Assembly: GCA_022767345.1 (NCBI GenBank)
Contig: JALEOD010000035.1
Span: forward strand, 1-64,000
Length of the DNA: 64,000 bases
Reading direction: 5' to 3'
Source of the DNA: Emergencia sp.
Lineage (GTDB): Bacteria; Bacillota; Clostridia; Peptostreptococcales; Anaerovoracaceae
A model generated the notes under the pieces. The model saw nothing but the letters and a program-made list of their open reading frames with translations, was not told where the DNA came from and ran no database searches. Positions 27,549 to 35,916 of this stretch are shown here, in pieces. Numbering within the stretch: the first letter of the stretch is position 1; every line of letters begins with the position of its first letter. Position numbers and translations under genes: made by a program.

Positions 27549-28274
27549 TCAATCGAGCCTTTTATCTTTGAAGTCAACGGAAAAAGCGTTGGTAGTCCGC
27601 ATTCGCTTGATATCATTTGCGGAAAAGGCAAGAAGCTCTTTAATCTTTTCAGTATTTTTAATTTTTTTCTGGGAGAGCAGCCACTTGAATGCCATGGGAT
27701 AGTTGGTGCCGATTGACATGCTCACACCAAAGGCAAACTGCAGCTCTTTTTTTCCGAGGGGTATCATTTTTTCTATCAGAATCACATCGTCCCGGTTTAA
27801 GGGATTTGTGAGGAATGCCCGCTGAAAGGCGGCGTCATTTCTTAATTCACCGGTGTAATAGTATTTACAGTTGCGGAAATTTTCTTCGTCTTCTATTTCG
27901 CAGTATAGACGGCAGGTTTTATCGCCCAGCAGAAGCAGATGTCTGCTTACGTAGGCTTTTTCGTGACTGGTGAAACCGTACATATAGTATTTTGTGAAGG
28001 TTTCTTCCCCTGAGCTTCGTACCTGTCTGAAGACTGCGTGAGTGTCGGGAAGAAAGCTGTCGCTGAGAAGCAGGAACGGGTCGAGGTCCAGAATCTCCGC
28101 GATGGAAACAATCTGCTCTAAGGTGATTGCCACCTGACCGCATTCATATTTGGAGATGGCTGATTTGCTGATGTGCATACGTTTTGCCAGTTCTACGATG
28201 GTAATGCCTCTGGCTTTTCTGTAGTAACGGATGCGCGCGCCAACTGTTTTGTTAATGTTTTCTTTCGTATTCAT
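27549..28274 (-). CDS. XRE-family transcriptional regulator
   Basis: The 241-residue protein has an N-terminal Cro/C1-type HTH (VGARIRYYRKARGITIVELAKRMHISKSAISKYECG, about 12-65) and a C-terminal domain of about 165 residues that I do not recognise (ETFTKYYMYGFTSHEKAYVSRHL, NCKYYYTGELRNDAAF). It is divergent from the amidohydrolase gene (gap 267 bp) and could regulate that metabolic island. AAAGAGG precedes the ATG. The cluster of ATATGCAC motifs lies behind its 3' end. Confidence 0.82.
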   Translation of the reverse strand: MNTKENINKTVGARIRYYRKARGITIVELAKRMHISKSAISKYECGQVAITLEQIVSIAEILDLDPFLLLSDSFLPDTHAVFRQVRSSGEETFTKYYMYGFTSHEKAYVSRHLLLLGDKTCRLYCEIEDEENFRNCKYYYTGELRNDAAFQRAFLTNPLNRDDVILIEKMIPLGKKELQFAFGVSMSIGTNYPMAFKWLLSQKKIKNTEKIKELLAFSANDIKRMRTTNAFSVDFKDKRLD

Positions 28275-28457
28275 AACAGCCTCTTTCGGTTCTTATCAGA
28301 TATTTTTCTGTCGGTTTATTCCACAAATGGGGGAATAAATGATGATTTTGTTTTTTTCGGAGATTTGTTTTCTGCTTAAAATTCAAATCCTTTTAGAATT
28401 CCACCTACAAGCAATTTTATAACAGGATGATTCCACTTTCAAGGGAATTCAGAATGT

Positions 28458-28486
28458 TTGTGAAAAAAATTTCCCTGTGATATGAT
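28458..28486 (+). promoter_or_regulatory. Promoter of the amidohydrolase operon
   Basis: TTGTGA (28458-28463) and TATGAT (28481-28486) are separated by 17 bp. The rest of the gap to the XRE gene is AT-rich without a clear dyad. Confidence 0.6.
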
Positions 28487-28541
28487 AATTGCAATCTTAA
28501 CGCCGGCGTAATTTTTGAAAACGAAGAAGGAGAATAGAAAA

Positions 28542-29738
28542 ATGCTTGTGATAAAAAACTGTAGACTGATTCCGGAACTGACTGAGGGCTTTGACGGCCA
28601 GATGGCGGATATTGTGGTGGACGGAAAATATATCAGTGAGATTCTTCCTGCGGGAACCGCAAACTATGAAGGGGCAGAAGTCATCGACGGACAGGGGATG
28701 ACGGTGCTGCCGGGCTTTTTTGACCTGCATGCCCATTTGATGTTTAAGAATCAGGATTATTACGCGTCGATGATGCGCGGCCAGAACGAATATCTGGTAG
28801 ACTGCATGGAATATGCGGGCGTTTACCTGAAACACGGATATACCACCATCCGCGACTGCGGCAATGACTTTTACGCGGGCATCGCAGTGCGGGACGCGGT
28901 AAGTAAAGGCGTCGTGAAAGGCCCCCATATCATTACATCGGGAAAAATCATCTCTCCTGTGGCAAAGGGAAATGAAAGCTTTGGAAGCCTTTACTGGGAA
29001 ACAGACGATCCGGCCGACATGCTGCACATCGTGCGGACCGAGACCGCAAAAGGTGTGGATTTTATCAAGTATATGGTGACAGGGGCCGTGCTCAATGAAG
29101 GCGGCGTTCCGGGAGAACTGATTACGACGGAAGAAGAAATTCGCGCTATAACCGATGCCGCGGAAAAGCTGGGCACTTATGTGGCGGCGCACTGCCACGG
29201 CACGGAGGGAATCAAGCTGGCTGTGAAAAATGGCATCAGAACCATTGAACATGCTTCCTATGTAGACGAAGAGTGTGTAGAGCTGATGCTGAAGAGAAAG
29301 GATCTCATCGCCACAGTACCGACTTATTCCATCGCCTATACCCTTTATAAAGAACTATATGAGGGCGGCGTTTTGCCGGAATTTGTCGAGAAGAGCAGAG
29401 CAGCCTGCGCAAGCATGGCGAAAAGCGTTGCCATGTGTGAGGCGGCAGGGGTCCTTGTAGGCTGGGGTACAGATTTAGACAGACAGATGTTTGAACGGTT
29501 CCCGGGTCTTGAGTTTGTCGCGAGAAATGAGATGGGACAGCCGAATATCGAAAGTCTGAAAGAAGCGACCATTAACAGCGCGAAAATTATTGGAGAAGAT
29601 CATCTGCGCGGCACCATTAAGACTGGCAAGTATGCGGATCTTGCAATTTTCAGCGGAAATCCTGACGAGGATATGACTGTGATGAAGAATCTGCCGAAAT
29701 ACGTGCTGCGGGAAGGCAGTCTGGTTGTTTCCGCCTAA
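28542..29738 (+). CDS. Metal-dependent amidohydrolase (Xaa-Pro/Xaa-Arg dipeptidase-like)
   Basis: A 398-residue amidohydrolase-superfamily enzyme. Metal ligands are visible: H63 and H65 (FFDLHAHL), a probable carboxylated Lys176 (DFIKYMVTG), H217 (AAHCHG), H237 (TIEHASYVD) and the catalytic Asp in GWGTDLDR. The carboxylated-lysine layout matches the group that includes Xaa-Pro, Xaa-Arg and imidazolonepropionase-like hydrolases. Prolyl or N-acyl amino acid hydrolysis would fit the hydroxyproline genes nearby, but the substrate is not determined. It heads an operon with two transporters. AAGGAGAA precedes ATG 28542. Confidence 0.82.
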   Translation: MLVIKNCRLIPELTEGFDGQMADIVVDGKYISEILPAGTANYEGAEVIDGQGMTVLPGFFDLHAHLMFKNQDYYASMMRGQNEYLVDCMEYAGVYLKHGYTTIRDCGNDFYAGIAVRDAVSKGVVKGPHIITSGKIISPVAKGNESFGSLYWETDDPADMLHIVRTETAKGVDFIKYMVTGAVLNEGGVPGELITTEEEIRAITDAAEKLGTYVAAHCHGTEGIKLAVKNGIRTIEHASYVDEECVELMLKRKDLIATVPTYSIAYTLYKELYEGGVLPEFVEKSRAACASMAKSVAMCEAAGVLVGWGTDLDRQMFERFPGLEFVARNEMGQPNIESLKEATINSAKIIGEDHLRGTIKTGKYADLAIFSGNPDEDMTVMKNLPKYVLREGSLVVSA

Positions 29739-29773
29739 GTGTCAGTGTGCGTTTAAGAACGAGGAGTACTATT

Positions 29774-31006
29774 ATGAATTCAAAAAAGAGATATTTGCTG
29801 ATTTTTCTTTTGACCTTATCATGTCTTTGCTATAATCTGCCATATTTAAGTTCTACTTTTTATACGCAGTTTCTGGAAGCATTCAGCCTGAGCAATACAC
29901 AGGCAGGCCTGCTTTTGACGATGTTTTCTTTGACTGCGACCCCGGGATATCTGTTCGGCGGTATGTTGGCGGATAAATTCTCGCCGAAGAAATTGATTAT
30001 CATTTCACAGCTGATGACTGCAGTTTTGGGATTTGCCATGAGTTTTGTAAACGGATATACGGTTCTGCTGATCTGCTATCTGGGCTTCGGCATTTCAACA
30101 ACCTTTATTCACTGGTCGGCATTTCTGAAACTGGTCAGAGCCCAGGCAGGAGAGAATGAAGAGGGAAAGATTTTCGGCTTCTTTGAAATGTGCTACGCCC
30201 TTGCAGGTGCGATTACCAGTTATGGAATTCTGGCAGCACTGGGCTCAATCAGCAATTTCAGAATCGTTACAAGCGTATACGCGGTAACCCTTTTGGTCGT
30301 TGCGCTCATTATCATCGCAGCGCTGAAAGATGTGGAGGATAATAAGGCGTCCAACGAATTCAACCTGAAAATGGTTGGAAAGGCCTTCAAACATCCGGTA
30401 ACTTGGCTCAATGGGTTTATTGTGATGGGACTGTTTATTATGGTAACCGGAACAAGTTATCTGAATCCATATCTTTCCACTGTTTTCGGAACGACGGTTG
30501 CTTTCGGCACAGGACTGACCATCGCTAACCGTACCCTGCTCAGACTCTTTGTATCTCCCATGTGCGGTCTTTTGCTGGATAAATGGAAGACGCCGAAATT
30601 CCTGCTGGTCTTTGCCTGTGCACTGATTGCGATATCTGCGGTATTCCTGTTTATTCCGCAGAACCAGAGCGCAAAGACAATCGCCATTATCGCGGCCCTT
30701 GTGATGATTATTATCCTGTCGGGCTCCCGTTCCGGATTATATACGCCGATTCCTGAGGCGAAAATGCCTTTTGAAATCACAGGAACCGCCATGGGAATCG
30801 CTTCTGCAGTAGGATATTCGACGGACTTATGGCTTTACACCCTCTGCGGAAGCTGGATTGATAAATATGGCGCAGATGGGTACAGAAACATTATCTGGCT
30901 TTTCGTTGCTGGTCTCGTACTGGTCATTGTCTGTGCAGTCCTTTTGGGCGTGTATGAGAAAAAGAACGGTATATTCGCAGACAAATCTGAGACACAGCAG
31001 AGCTGA
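29774..31006 (+). CDS. MFS transporter
   Basis: A 410-residue protein with twelve predicted membrane helices, in the major facilitator superfamily. The first-half signature between helices 2 and 3 is GGMLADKFSPKKLI, a typical G-x3-D-x5-[RK] motif. It resembles the NarK/OxlT-like organic-anion branch, but the substrate cannot be assigned. GAGGAG lies before ATG 29774. It follows the amidohydrolase by 35 bp and precedes an SSS symporter, so it likely moves the same substrate or its product. Confidence 0.85.
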   Translation: MNSKKRYLLIFLLTLSCLCYNLPYLSSTFYTQFLEAFSLSNTQAGLLLTMFSLTATPGYLFGGMLADKFSPKKLIIISQLMTAVLGFAMSFVNGYTVLLICYLGFGISTTFIHWSAFLKLVRAQAGENEEGKIFGFFEMCYALAGAITSYGILAALGSISNFRIVTSVYAVTLLVVALIIIAALKDVEDNKASNEFNLKMVGKAFKHPVTWLNGFIVMGLFIMVTGTSYLNPYLSTVFGTTVAFGTGLTIANRTLLRLFVSPMCGLLLDKWKTPKFLLVFACALIAISAVFLFIPQNQSAKTIAIIAALVMIIILSGSRSGLYTPIPEAKMPFEITGTAMGIASAVGYSTDLWLYTLCGSWIDKYGADGYRNIIWLFVAGLVLVIVCAVLLGVYEKKNGIFADKSETQQS

Positions 31007-31047
31007 AACACGAGGAAGCGCATAGTTCATAATGCCGGAGGTGAAAC

Positions 31048-32442
31048 ATGAATGGACTAGACTATATTGTCCTGGCTGTTACCATTGCCGTTGTAATGGT
31101 AATCGGCTGGGTATCGGGCAAGAAGGATAAATCAGCGGCAGAATTTCTAATGGCAGGCAGGGGCATTAATAAACTGCAGGCGGGATTTTCTATGGCGGCT
31201 ACAGACTTTGGAGGAAGTGGCCTGGTGGGCGCTATGGGATATTGCTATGCAGTTGGCATGAGCGGAATCTGGTGGAATCTTGCTGCTGCTCCGGCATTCT
31301 TTCTGGTAGGTCTGTTTCTCGCCGAAAAAATTCACAAGATGAACAGCGCCACGGTGCCGGAATATCTCGGAAAAAGATATTCGCCCGCGGTCAAGTATTT
31401 TGCCATCGTAATGCATGTGTTTACAAATTTTGCCTCGCTGTCCGTACAGTTTACCATCGCGTGTACGACCCTTTATGCCATAACCGGAATCAGTATGTAT
31501 CTTTCGCTTTTTATCAGCGTTCTGCTGGTGATTCTTCTGACCAGCGGAGGACTTCGGTCGGTTGTGAATACGGACGCAACGCTCTTTGTCATTATCATTT
31601 TGTCGGTGTTGTTTCTGCTGGCGGCGATGGTGGGTTCCGACACGGGATTTGAGAGCATATTGGCAGAACTGCCCGCAGAGACATTCAGCATGAAACGTCT
31701 TGGCTTTTGGACGCCGTTTTCATGGTTTCTCCTGTGCATGCTTTCTTATTCCACCAATCAGAATTATATTCAGCGCATGACGGCGGCGAAAAGTGAGGGA
31801 ACAGCGAGATTCGGCGCGTTATTTACAGCAGGTTTTTATCTCGCGATTTCCATCGCCATCGGTCTAATCGGTATTTATGCTTCTGTGAAGATTCCGGGCA
31901 TTAAGGATACCAATACTGTGTTTGCGGAGGCGCTGAAATCATTTCTTCCTCACGGTGTAATCGGCCTTGGAATGGCAGGTCTCTTTGCGGCAACCATATC
32001 GACGGGCACTTCTATTCTTCACGCGACGACGACGCTGATTGTAAATGACCTGTGGAAACTGCTGAGAAGGGATAGAGCAGATGATAAGCCTCTGGTCACC
32101 GTGTCCAGGTGTGTACTGCTTGCTATTGCCTTTTCCAGTACGATAATTTCACTGCTTTTCAGCAATATTATCGATGTGATCTATATCGCTGGTCTTTTTT
32201 ACAGCGTTTCGGTATTTCTGCCTCTGATCCTTGGAATGAGAAATAAAGGGATTACTTCCGCGGCGGCGCTGGTCAGTATGATTGCTGCTGTAGCAGGCAG
32301 CCTGCTGTGGGAATATGGTTTGACCGGAAAGGTCACAGTACTCAACGATTTGCCCGCAAATGTAGTCGGACTGGTCATAAGCGCTGCAGTATTAATGCTG
32401 AGTCTTTTTATCAAGAAAAGAAATCATAGGCCAGTATCATAA
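31048..32442 (+). CDS. Sodium:solute symporter (SSS family)
   Basis: The 464-residue membrane protein has about 13 helices and SSS-family features: GLDYIVLAVTIAVVMVIGW at the start, EFLMAGRGINKLQAGFSMAATDFGG, and GLAGLFAATIST-like sequence (GMAGLFAATISTGTSILHA) in helix 8, the Na+ site region. Related members import proline (PutP), pantothenate or carboxylates. A proline- or peptide-derived substrate would fit the island. A hairpin terminator follows at about 32587-32617. Confidence 0.87.
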   Translation: MNGLDYIVLAVTIAVVMVIGWVSGKKDKSAAEFLMAGRGINKLQAGFSMAATDFGGSGLVGAMGYCYAVGMSGIWWNLAAAPAFFLVGLFLAEKIHKMNSATVPEYLGKRYSPAVKYFAIVMHVFTNFASLSVQFTIACTTLYAITGISMYLSLFISVLLVILLTSGGLRSVVNTDATLFVIIILSVLFLLAAMVGSDTGFESILAELPAETFSMKRLGFWTPFSWFLLCMLSYSTNQNYIQRMTAAKSEGTARFGALFTAGFYLAISIAIGLIGIYASVKIPGIKDTNTVFAEALKSFLPHGVIGLGMAGLFAATISTGTSILHATTTLIVNDLWKLLRRDRADDKPLVTVSRCVLLAIAFSSTIISLLFSNIIDVIYIAGLFYSVSVFLPLILGMRNKGITSAAALVSMIAAVAGSLLWEYGLTGKVTVLNDLPANVVGLVISAAVLMLSLFIKKRNHRPVS

Positions 32443-32586
32443 AAAAACTGCCTCATCGCCAATGCCATATCCTGCCGGACCGTTTTCTGATTCATCGGAT
32501 TGGGGATGATGCGCTGGTATTGACTTTAGCTCGTGCAGGAATACACGGCGGCCTGTTTGGCGAATAATGAAGAAATATAGGATAAA

Positions 32587-32617
32587 AAAAGATACGTTCT
32601 ATTTGAGCGTATCTTTT
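32587..32617. terminator. Bidirectional terminator between sss and gntR genes
   Basis: AAAAGATACG pairs with CGTATCTTTT. The stem overlaps the end of the GntR gene. The 144 bp before it (32443-32586) contain no gene that I can support. Confidence 0.7.
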
Positions 32618-33276
32618 GCTTTTGGTGCGGCCTCGTAAGCGTTAAGGGCGTATACCATATTATACTGCAGATGCAGCCGCATGACATTGGCGGCTTCTTC
32701 AAAATCACCTGCCTTAATATTTTCCAGAATTTCTGCATGGCCCATCTGTATGTTTTCTGCATGAATGGGATCATCGAAGTAATACATATTGGCAAAGACC
32801 TGAATTTTAGCACGCAGCCTTTTAGCGGAGTCATCCAGATAGTGGTTTTGAGCATGGCGGTAGAACACGATATGGAAATCGTCTGAGTCATGGCTCCATG
32901 CAGCAAGATCGCCTTCCGCCAGATGCTGCTGTCCCGATTTGATGATGTTTTCCAATTCATAGATTAGCGGCGTGGTGGAAAAAGAGTTTTTACAGAACAG
33001 AATCGCCAGAGCGTCAAACTCGCTGATGCACTGATACAGCTCGCGGATGTCAGAGCCGGTGAATGTGGTTACAGCGACGCCCAGATTGGAGTAATAATTG
33101 ACCAGGCCATCTTCGATGAGTCTGGTCAGGGCTTCCCGCACCGGCGTCTGGCTGACCTGAAACCGGGTTTTCAGGTCCTGCAGGGTGAGTTTCTGACCGA
33201 ATATCAGTTTCTGGGTTGTGATATCGTGGAATAGTTCCTGATAAATCTGTTCTGCTAAAGTTGTTTTATTACTCAT
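32599..33276 (-). CDS. GntR-family regulator (FadR/FCD type), paralogue 1
   Basis: A 225-residue protein with a GntR winged HTH (LAEQIYQELFHDITTQKLIFGQKL, then TPVREALTRLIEDGLV) and an FCD ligand domain in which DFHIVFYRHAQN supplies metal-binding Asp/His. It is very similar along its whole length to the GntR protein at 37447-38109 (shared FYRHAQN, MVYALNAY and EALTRL segments), so the two arose by duplication. It is divergent from the flavoprotein gene, with two ATTTTGCAAAAT palindromes in the gap, and probably controls that gene. ATG 33276 has GGGAGGA upstream. Confidence 0.88.
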   Translation of the reverse strand: MSNKTTLAEQIYQELFHDITTQKLIFGQKLTLQDLKTRFQVSQTPVREALTRLIEDGLVNYYSNLGVAVTTFTGSDIRELYQCISEFDALAILFCKNSFSTTPLIYELENIIKSGQQHLAEGDLAAWSHDSDDFHIVFYRHAQNHYLDDSAKRLRAKIQVFANMYYFDDPIHAENIQMGHAEILENIKAGDFEEAANVMRLHLQYNMVYALNAYEAAPKAKDTLK

Positions 33277-33371
33277 ATTGAAATCCTCCCGATAGTAAAA
33301 TCCAAAAACTCTTATAGTCCATTTTATCATATTACATCGCATAAGGCAATTGAGTTGCAATATAAAAATAA

Positions 33372-33453
33372 ATTTTGCAAAATATCGGGATATCTCTTGG
33401 TTTCTGCTGCGGATTATGTTATTTTATAAAAAAATAAATAAATTTTGCAAAAT
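33372..33453 (+). promoter_or_regulatory. Paired GntR operators upstream of the flavoprotein gene
   Basis: Two identical palindromes ATTTTGCAAAAT lie at 33372-33383 and 33442-33453, each within a longer shared sequence (AAATAA before, ATC after), 70 bp apart. A related TATTGCAAAAT sits upstream of the second GntR gene at 38200-38210. Confidence 0.65.
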
Positions 33454-33481
33454 ATCTCATTGGAAGGAGAAGGAGTAAATC

Positions 33482-35428
33482 ATGAAAGAGTATAAATGGC
33501 CTTATGCAAATGAACTCGGCGACGTGCAGACCGATGAGGCGGAAGTCCTGGTTTTAGGCGGCGGACTTGCCGGCTGCTTTGCGGCCATTGCGGCGGCGCG
33601 AAAAGGAAAGTCTGTAATTTTAGTAGAAAAAGGCGCAACCGTGCGCAGCGGCAGTGCAGGTACCGGTTTCGACCACTGGGAATCCGCGTGCACCAATCCG
33701 TGTTCGCAGGTTACACCGGAGGAAATCGCAGATGCTTATGTGGACGAGCAGCAGCATTACAGCAACGGCATCGCCCACTATATCGAGTGCCGGGAAGGTT
33801 ACGACCGCCTGCTGGATCTGGAAAGCTTCGGCGGCAAAATCAGAGATATCGAGGACGAATTTGAAGGAGCGGAATTCCGCGACGCAGAAACAAAGCTGAT
33901 GTTCGCTTATGATTATAAGAATAAGTTCACCCTTCGCGTCTGGGGTTCCACTTTCAAGCCGGCGCTGTATAAACAGTGCAAAAAGCTGGGCGTGAGAATC
34001 TTTGACAGAACAGAAGCGACAGCACTTCTCACCGCGGTGGAAAATGGTAAGAAGCGGGGCATCGGTGCCATGGGCATGAATGTGCGTACCGGAAAATTCC
34101 ATGTATTCAAAGCCAAATCCACAGTGCTTTGCATGTCAAGGCCTGCCCGCGTATGGCTGTTTAACCCTGATCTTGTGGGACTTTGCGAGTTCCGTCCGAT
34201 GCAGAGTATCGGCAGCGGTCACGCTATGGGTGCAAGAGCCGGGATGGAATTTACCATGATGGAAAAGTCTGTAAAGGGCGAGTTTTCCGCTTCCGGCAGA
34301 AGTTTTCCGCCATATGGCGCAGGTAACAACCACAACACCTGGTACGCGGCAACCATGGTCGATGCCAGAGGCGTGGAAATTCCGTATCTGGATAGAGACG
34401 GCAATGTGCTGAAAACGGTATCCGAGCGTTACTATCCTGTAGAGGGTCAGAAATTTTTCTTAAAGGGCGGCGTCATCGACGAACCGAAGTACGAATACAG
34501 AGGACCGGAAACCATGCCTTTTGACGAACTGATGAAGCGCGGCTACCAGCTGCCGTTCTATGCGGATCTGTCCAGAATGCCTGAAATGGAGAGAAAGGTC
34601 ATCTGGGGCATGATGGTAGGCGAGGAAGGCAAGACGAAGATTCCTATTTTGCAGAATTATACAGAAAGAGGATTTGACCCGACAAAACATGCCCTGCAGA
34701 GTTACGGAACAGGCTGGCAGTCGGCAGCTTTCTTAACCCAGGAAAGACAGCTGTTTGGCGCCCCGGGCGGCATTATGCACGACTGGGATCTGATGACCAA
34801 TATCGATGGCATTTATGCGGCGGGGGATCAGCTCTTTGCGTCTGACTGCTGCGGATACGCCAGCACGACGGGCTACTACGCTGGCAGAAAAGCAGCTGAT
34901 CATGCGGACAAAGTGGACTACGCACAGCCGAAACAGGCGGATATTGACGCGGAAATGAAGCGTCTGTACGCGCCGCTTGAAAACGAGGAAGGCATGAACT
35001 GGCGTGAGCTGAACATGGCCATTTCCAAAGCGATGCAGAACTACTGCGGCGGCGTCAAGTGCGCGGATCTTCTCAAAGAGGGTCTAGACCTTCTGGAAAG
35101 CTATGAGCGGGACAAAGTGCCGCAGCTGTCCGCTGTAACGCCTCACGATCTGATGAGAACCCACGAGGTATTAGATATTCTGGAAGTGGCAAAGCTGATT
35201 TTGAACGCATGCCTCATGAGAGAATCCAGCTCCGCGCCGCTATTCTTTGAGAGAAACGACTATCCGGAAATGGATCCGGAAAAGGACCGTCACTTCATCA
35301 CCATTAGAATGGAGGACGGAAAGCCGGTCAAAGGTATCGTGGAACACGACTACTTCGGCAATCTGAAGGAAGAATATGAAAAGAGAAATCAGGACTATAT
35401 AAAGGAACAGGCAGAGGTGAGAAAATAA
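33482..35428 (+). CDS. AprA-like FAD-dependent oxidoreductase of unknown substrate
   Basis: A 648-residue flavoprotein of the succinate dehydrogenase/fumarate reductase/AprA superfamily. The N-terminal dinucleotide fold is clear (VLVLGGGLAGCFAAIAAARKGKS, Glu in VEKG), followed by GSAGTGFDHWESA and the C-terminal flavin motif GIYAAGDQLFASDCCGYAS. The C-terminal helical domain (about 500-640) with RTHEVLDILEVAKLILNA is as in AprA and SdhA. Length and layout are closest to adenylylsulfate reductase AprA, but no sat, qmo or dsr genes are present and no signal peptide is seen. It is translationally coupled to an AprB-like ferredoxin and controlled by a paralogue of the hypD-linked GntR. This suggests reduction of an amino-acid-related compound. 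That role is inference. Confidence 0.8.
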   Translation: MKEYKWPYANELGDVQTDEAEVLVLGGGLAGCFAAIAAARKGKSVILVEKGATVRSGSAGTGFDHWESACTNPCSQVTPEEIADAYVDEQQHYSNGIAHYIECREGYDRLLDLESFGGKIRDIEDEFEGAEFRDAETKLMFAYDYKNKFTLRVWGSTFKPALYKQCKKLGVRIFDRTEATALLTAVENGKKRGIGAMGMNVRTGKFHVFKAKSTVLCMSRPARVWLFNPDLVGLCEFRPMQSIGSGHAMGARAGMEFTMMEKSVKGEFSASGRSFPPYGAGNNHNTWYAATMVDARGVEIPYLDRDGNVLKTVSERYYPVEGQKFFLKGGVIDEPKYEYRGPETMPFDELMKRGYQLPFYADLSRMPEMERKVIWGMMVGEEGKTKIPILQNYTERGFDPTKHALQSYGTGWQSAAFLTQERQLFGAPGGIMHDWDLMTNIDGIYAAGDQLFASDCCGYASTTGYYAGRKAADHADKVDYAQPKQADIDAEMKRLYAPLENEEGMNWRELNMAISKAMQNYCGGVKCADLLKEGLDLLESYERDKVPQLSAVTPHDLMRTHEVLDILEVAKLILNACLMRESSSAPLFFERNDYPEMDPEKDRHFITIRMEDGKPVKGIVEHDYFGNLKEEYEKRNQDYIKEQAEVRK

Positions 35429-35709
35429 TGGAAAAGAAAGAATTATATACATCTGTTGTAGCCAGCAGCGCAAGGCCGATTATCTATAATGAGGAATTGT
35501 GCATCGGCTGTAACCGCTGCGCGGACGTGTGCCAGGTTGATGTACTGGTACACAGCGTCAATAAAGGCGAGCATCCCATCGTGATGTATCCGGGGGAATG
35601 CTGGTACTGCGGCGCATGCGTGATGGAGTGTCCTGTCAAAGGCGCTATCAAGCTGCAGCATCCGCTGATGAACGAAGCAAAATTTGTTCCTGTAAAAGAA
35701 GCGAAATAA
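35428..35709 (+). CDS. AprB-like two-cluster ferredoxin
   Basis: The 93-residue protein has two [4Fe-4S] motifs: CIGCNRCADVCQ (from Cys25) and CWYCGACVMECP. The context PGECWYCGACVMECP resembles the AprB beta subunit, but the long AprB C-terminal tail is missing. Its start codon shares a base with the flavoprotein stop, indicating co-translation and probably a complex. It would deliver electrons from ferredoxin or Rnf-linked carriers to the flavin. A terminator follows at 35720-35748. Confidence 0.85.
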   Translation: MEKKELYTSVVASSARPIIYNEELCIGCNRCADVCQVDVLVHSVNKGEHPIVMYPGECWYCGACVMECPVKGAIKLQHPLMNEAKFVPVKEAK

Positions 35710-35719
35710 ATGCATGAGA

Positions 35720-35748
35720 AAAAGAGAACCGTAGGGTTCTTTTTTTCG
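35720..35748 (+). terminator. Intrinsic terminator after the flavoprotein-ferredoxin pair
   Basis: AGAACC-GTA-GGGTTCT followed by TTTTTT. Confidence 0.8.
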
Positions 35749-35769
35749 TTGGCAGAAAAGAATATATCA

Positions 35770-35844
35770 TTATTCGTATGGGAAATGCAATAAAAATTGC
35801 GTTATTCATATGAAAAACGCAAAAAAATAAACATTATTCATATG
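35770..35844. repeat. Three TTATTCRTATG repeats with a 32-bp period
   Basis: TTATTCGTATG at 35770 and TTATTCATATG at 35802 and 35834 recur exactly every 32 bp, each followed by GAAA- or GGAAA-rich sequence. They lie in the leader of the AAA+/DUF4143 gene. Confidence 0.6.
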
Positions 35845-35916
35845 AAAAATGTGAAACATATTGAAATTACTAATAATACGTGGTATGCTAAAAGCAGAAT
35901 AACGTGGAGGCGAAGG

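Noticed and set aside
27511-27702. 63-codon ORF with AAGAGG before its ATG, after the ATATGCAC cluster
   Set aside because: After about 13 codons it runs antisense through the end of the XRE gene and its product has no recognisable features. The ribosome site may be chance.
32444-32525. Minus-strand peptide-like stretch beginning QYQRIIPNPMNQK between the symporter and GntR genes
   Set aside because: It looks coding-like for about 30 codons but has no start and overlaps the symporter end. A decayed gene is possible but cannot be supported.
33482-35709. Genuine adenylylsulfate reductase AprAB
   Set aside because: No sat, qmo or dsr genes are nearby, the AprB tail is missing, and the regulatory context is amino-acid catabolism. 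It is kept as AprA-like only.
35770-35844. Short CRISPR array
   Set aside because: The repeated core is only 11 bp and the remaining sequence between copies is also partly similar. There are no spacers of normal type and no cas genes.
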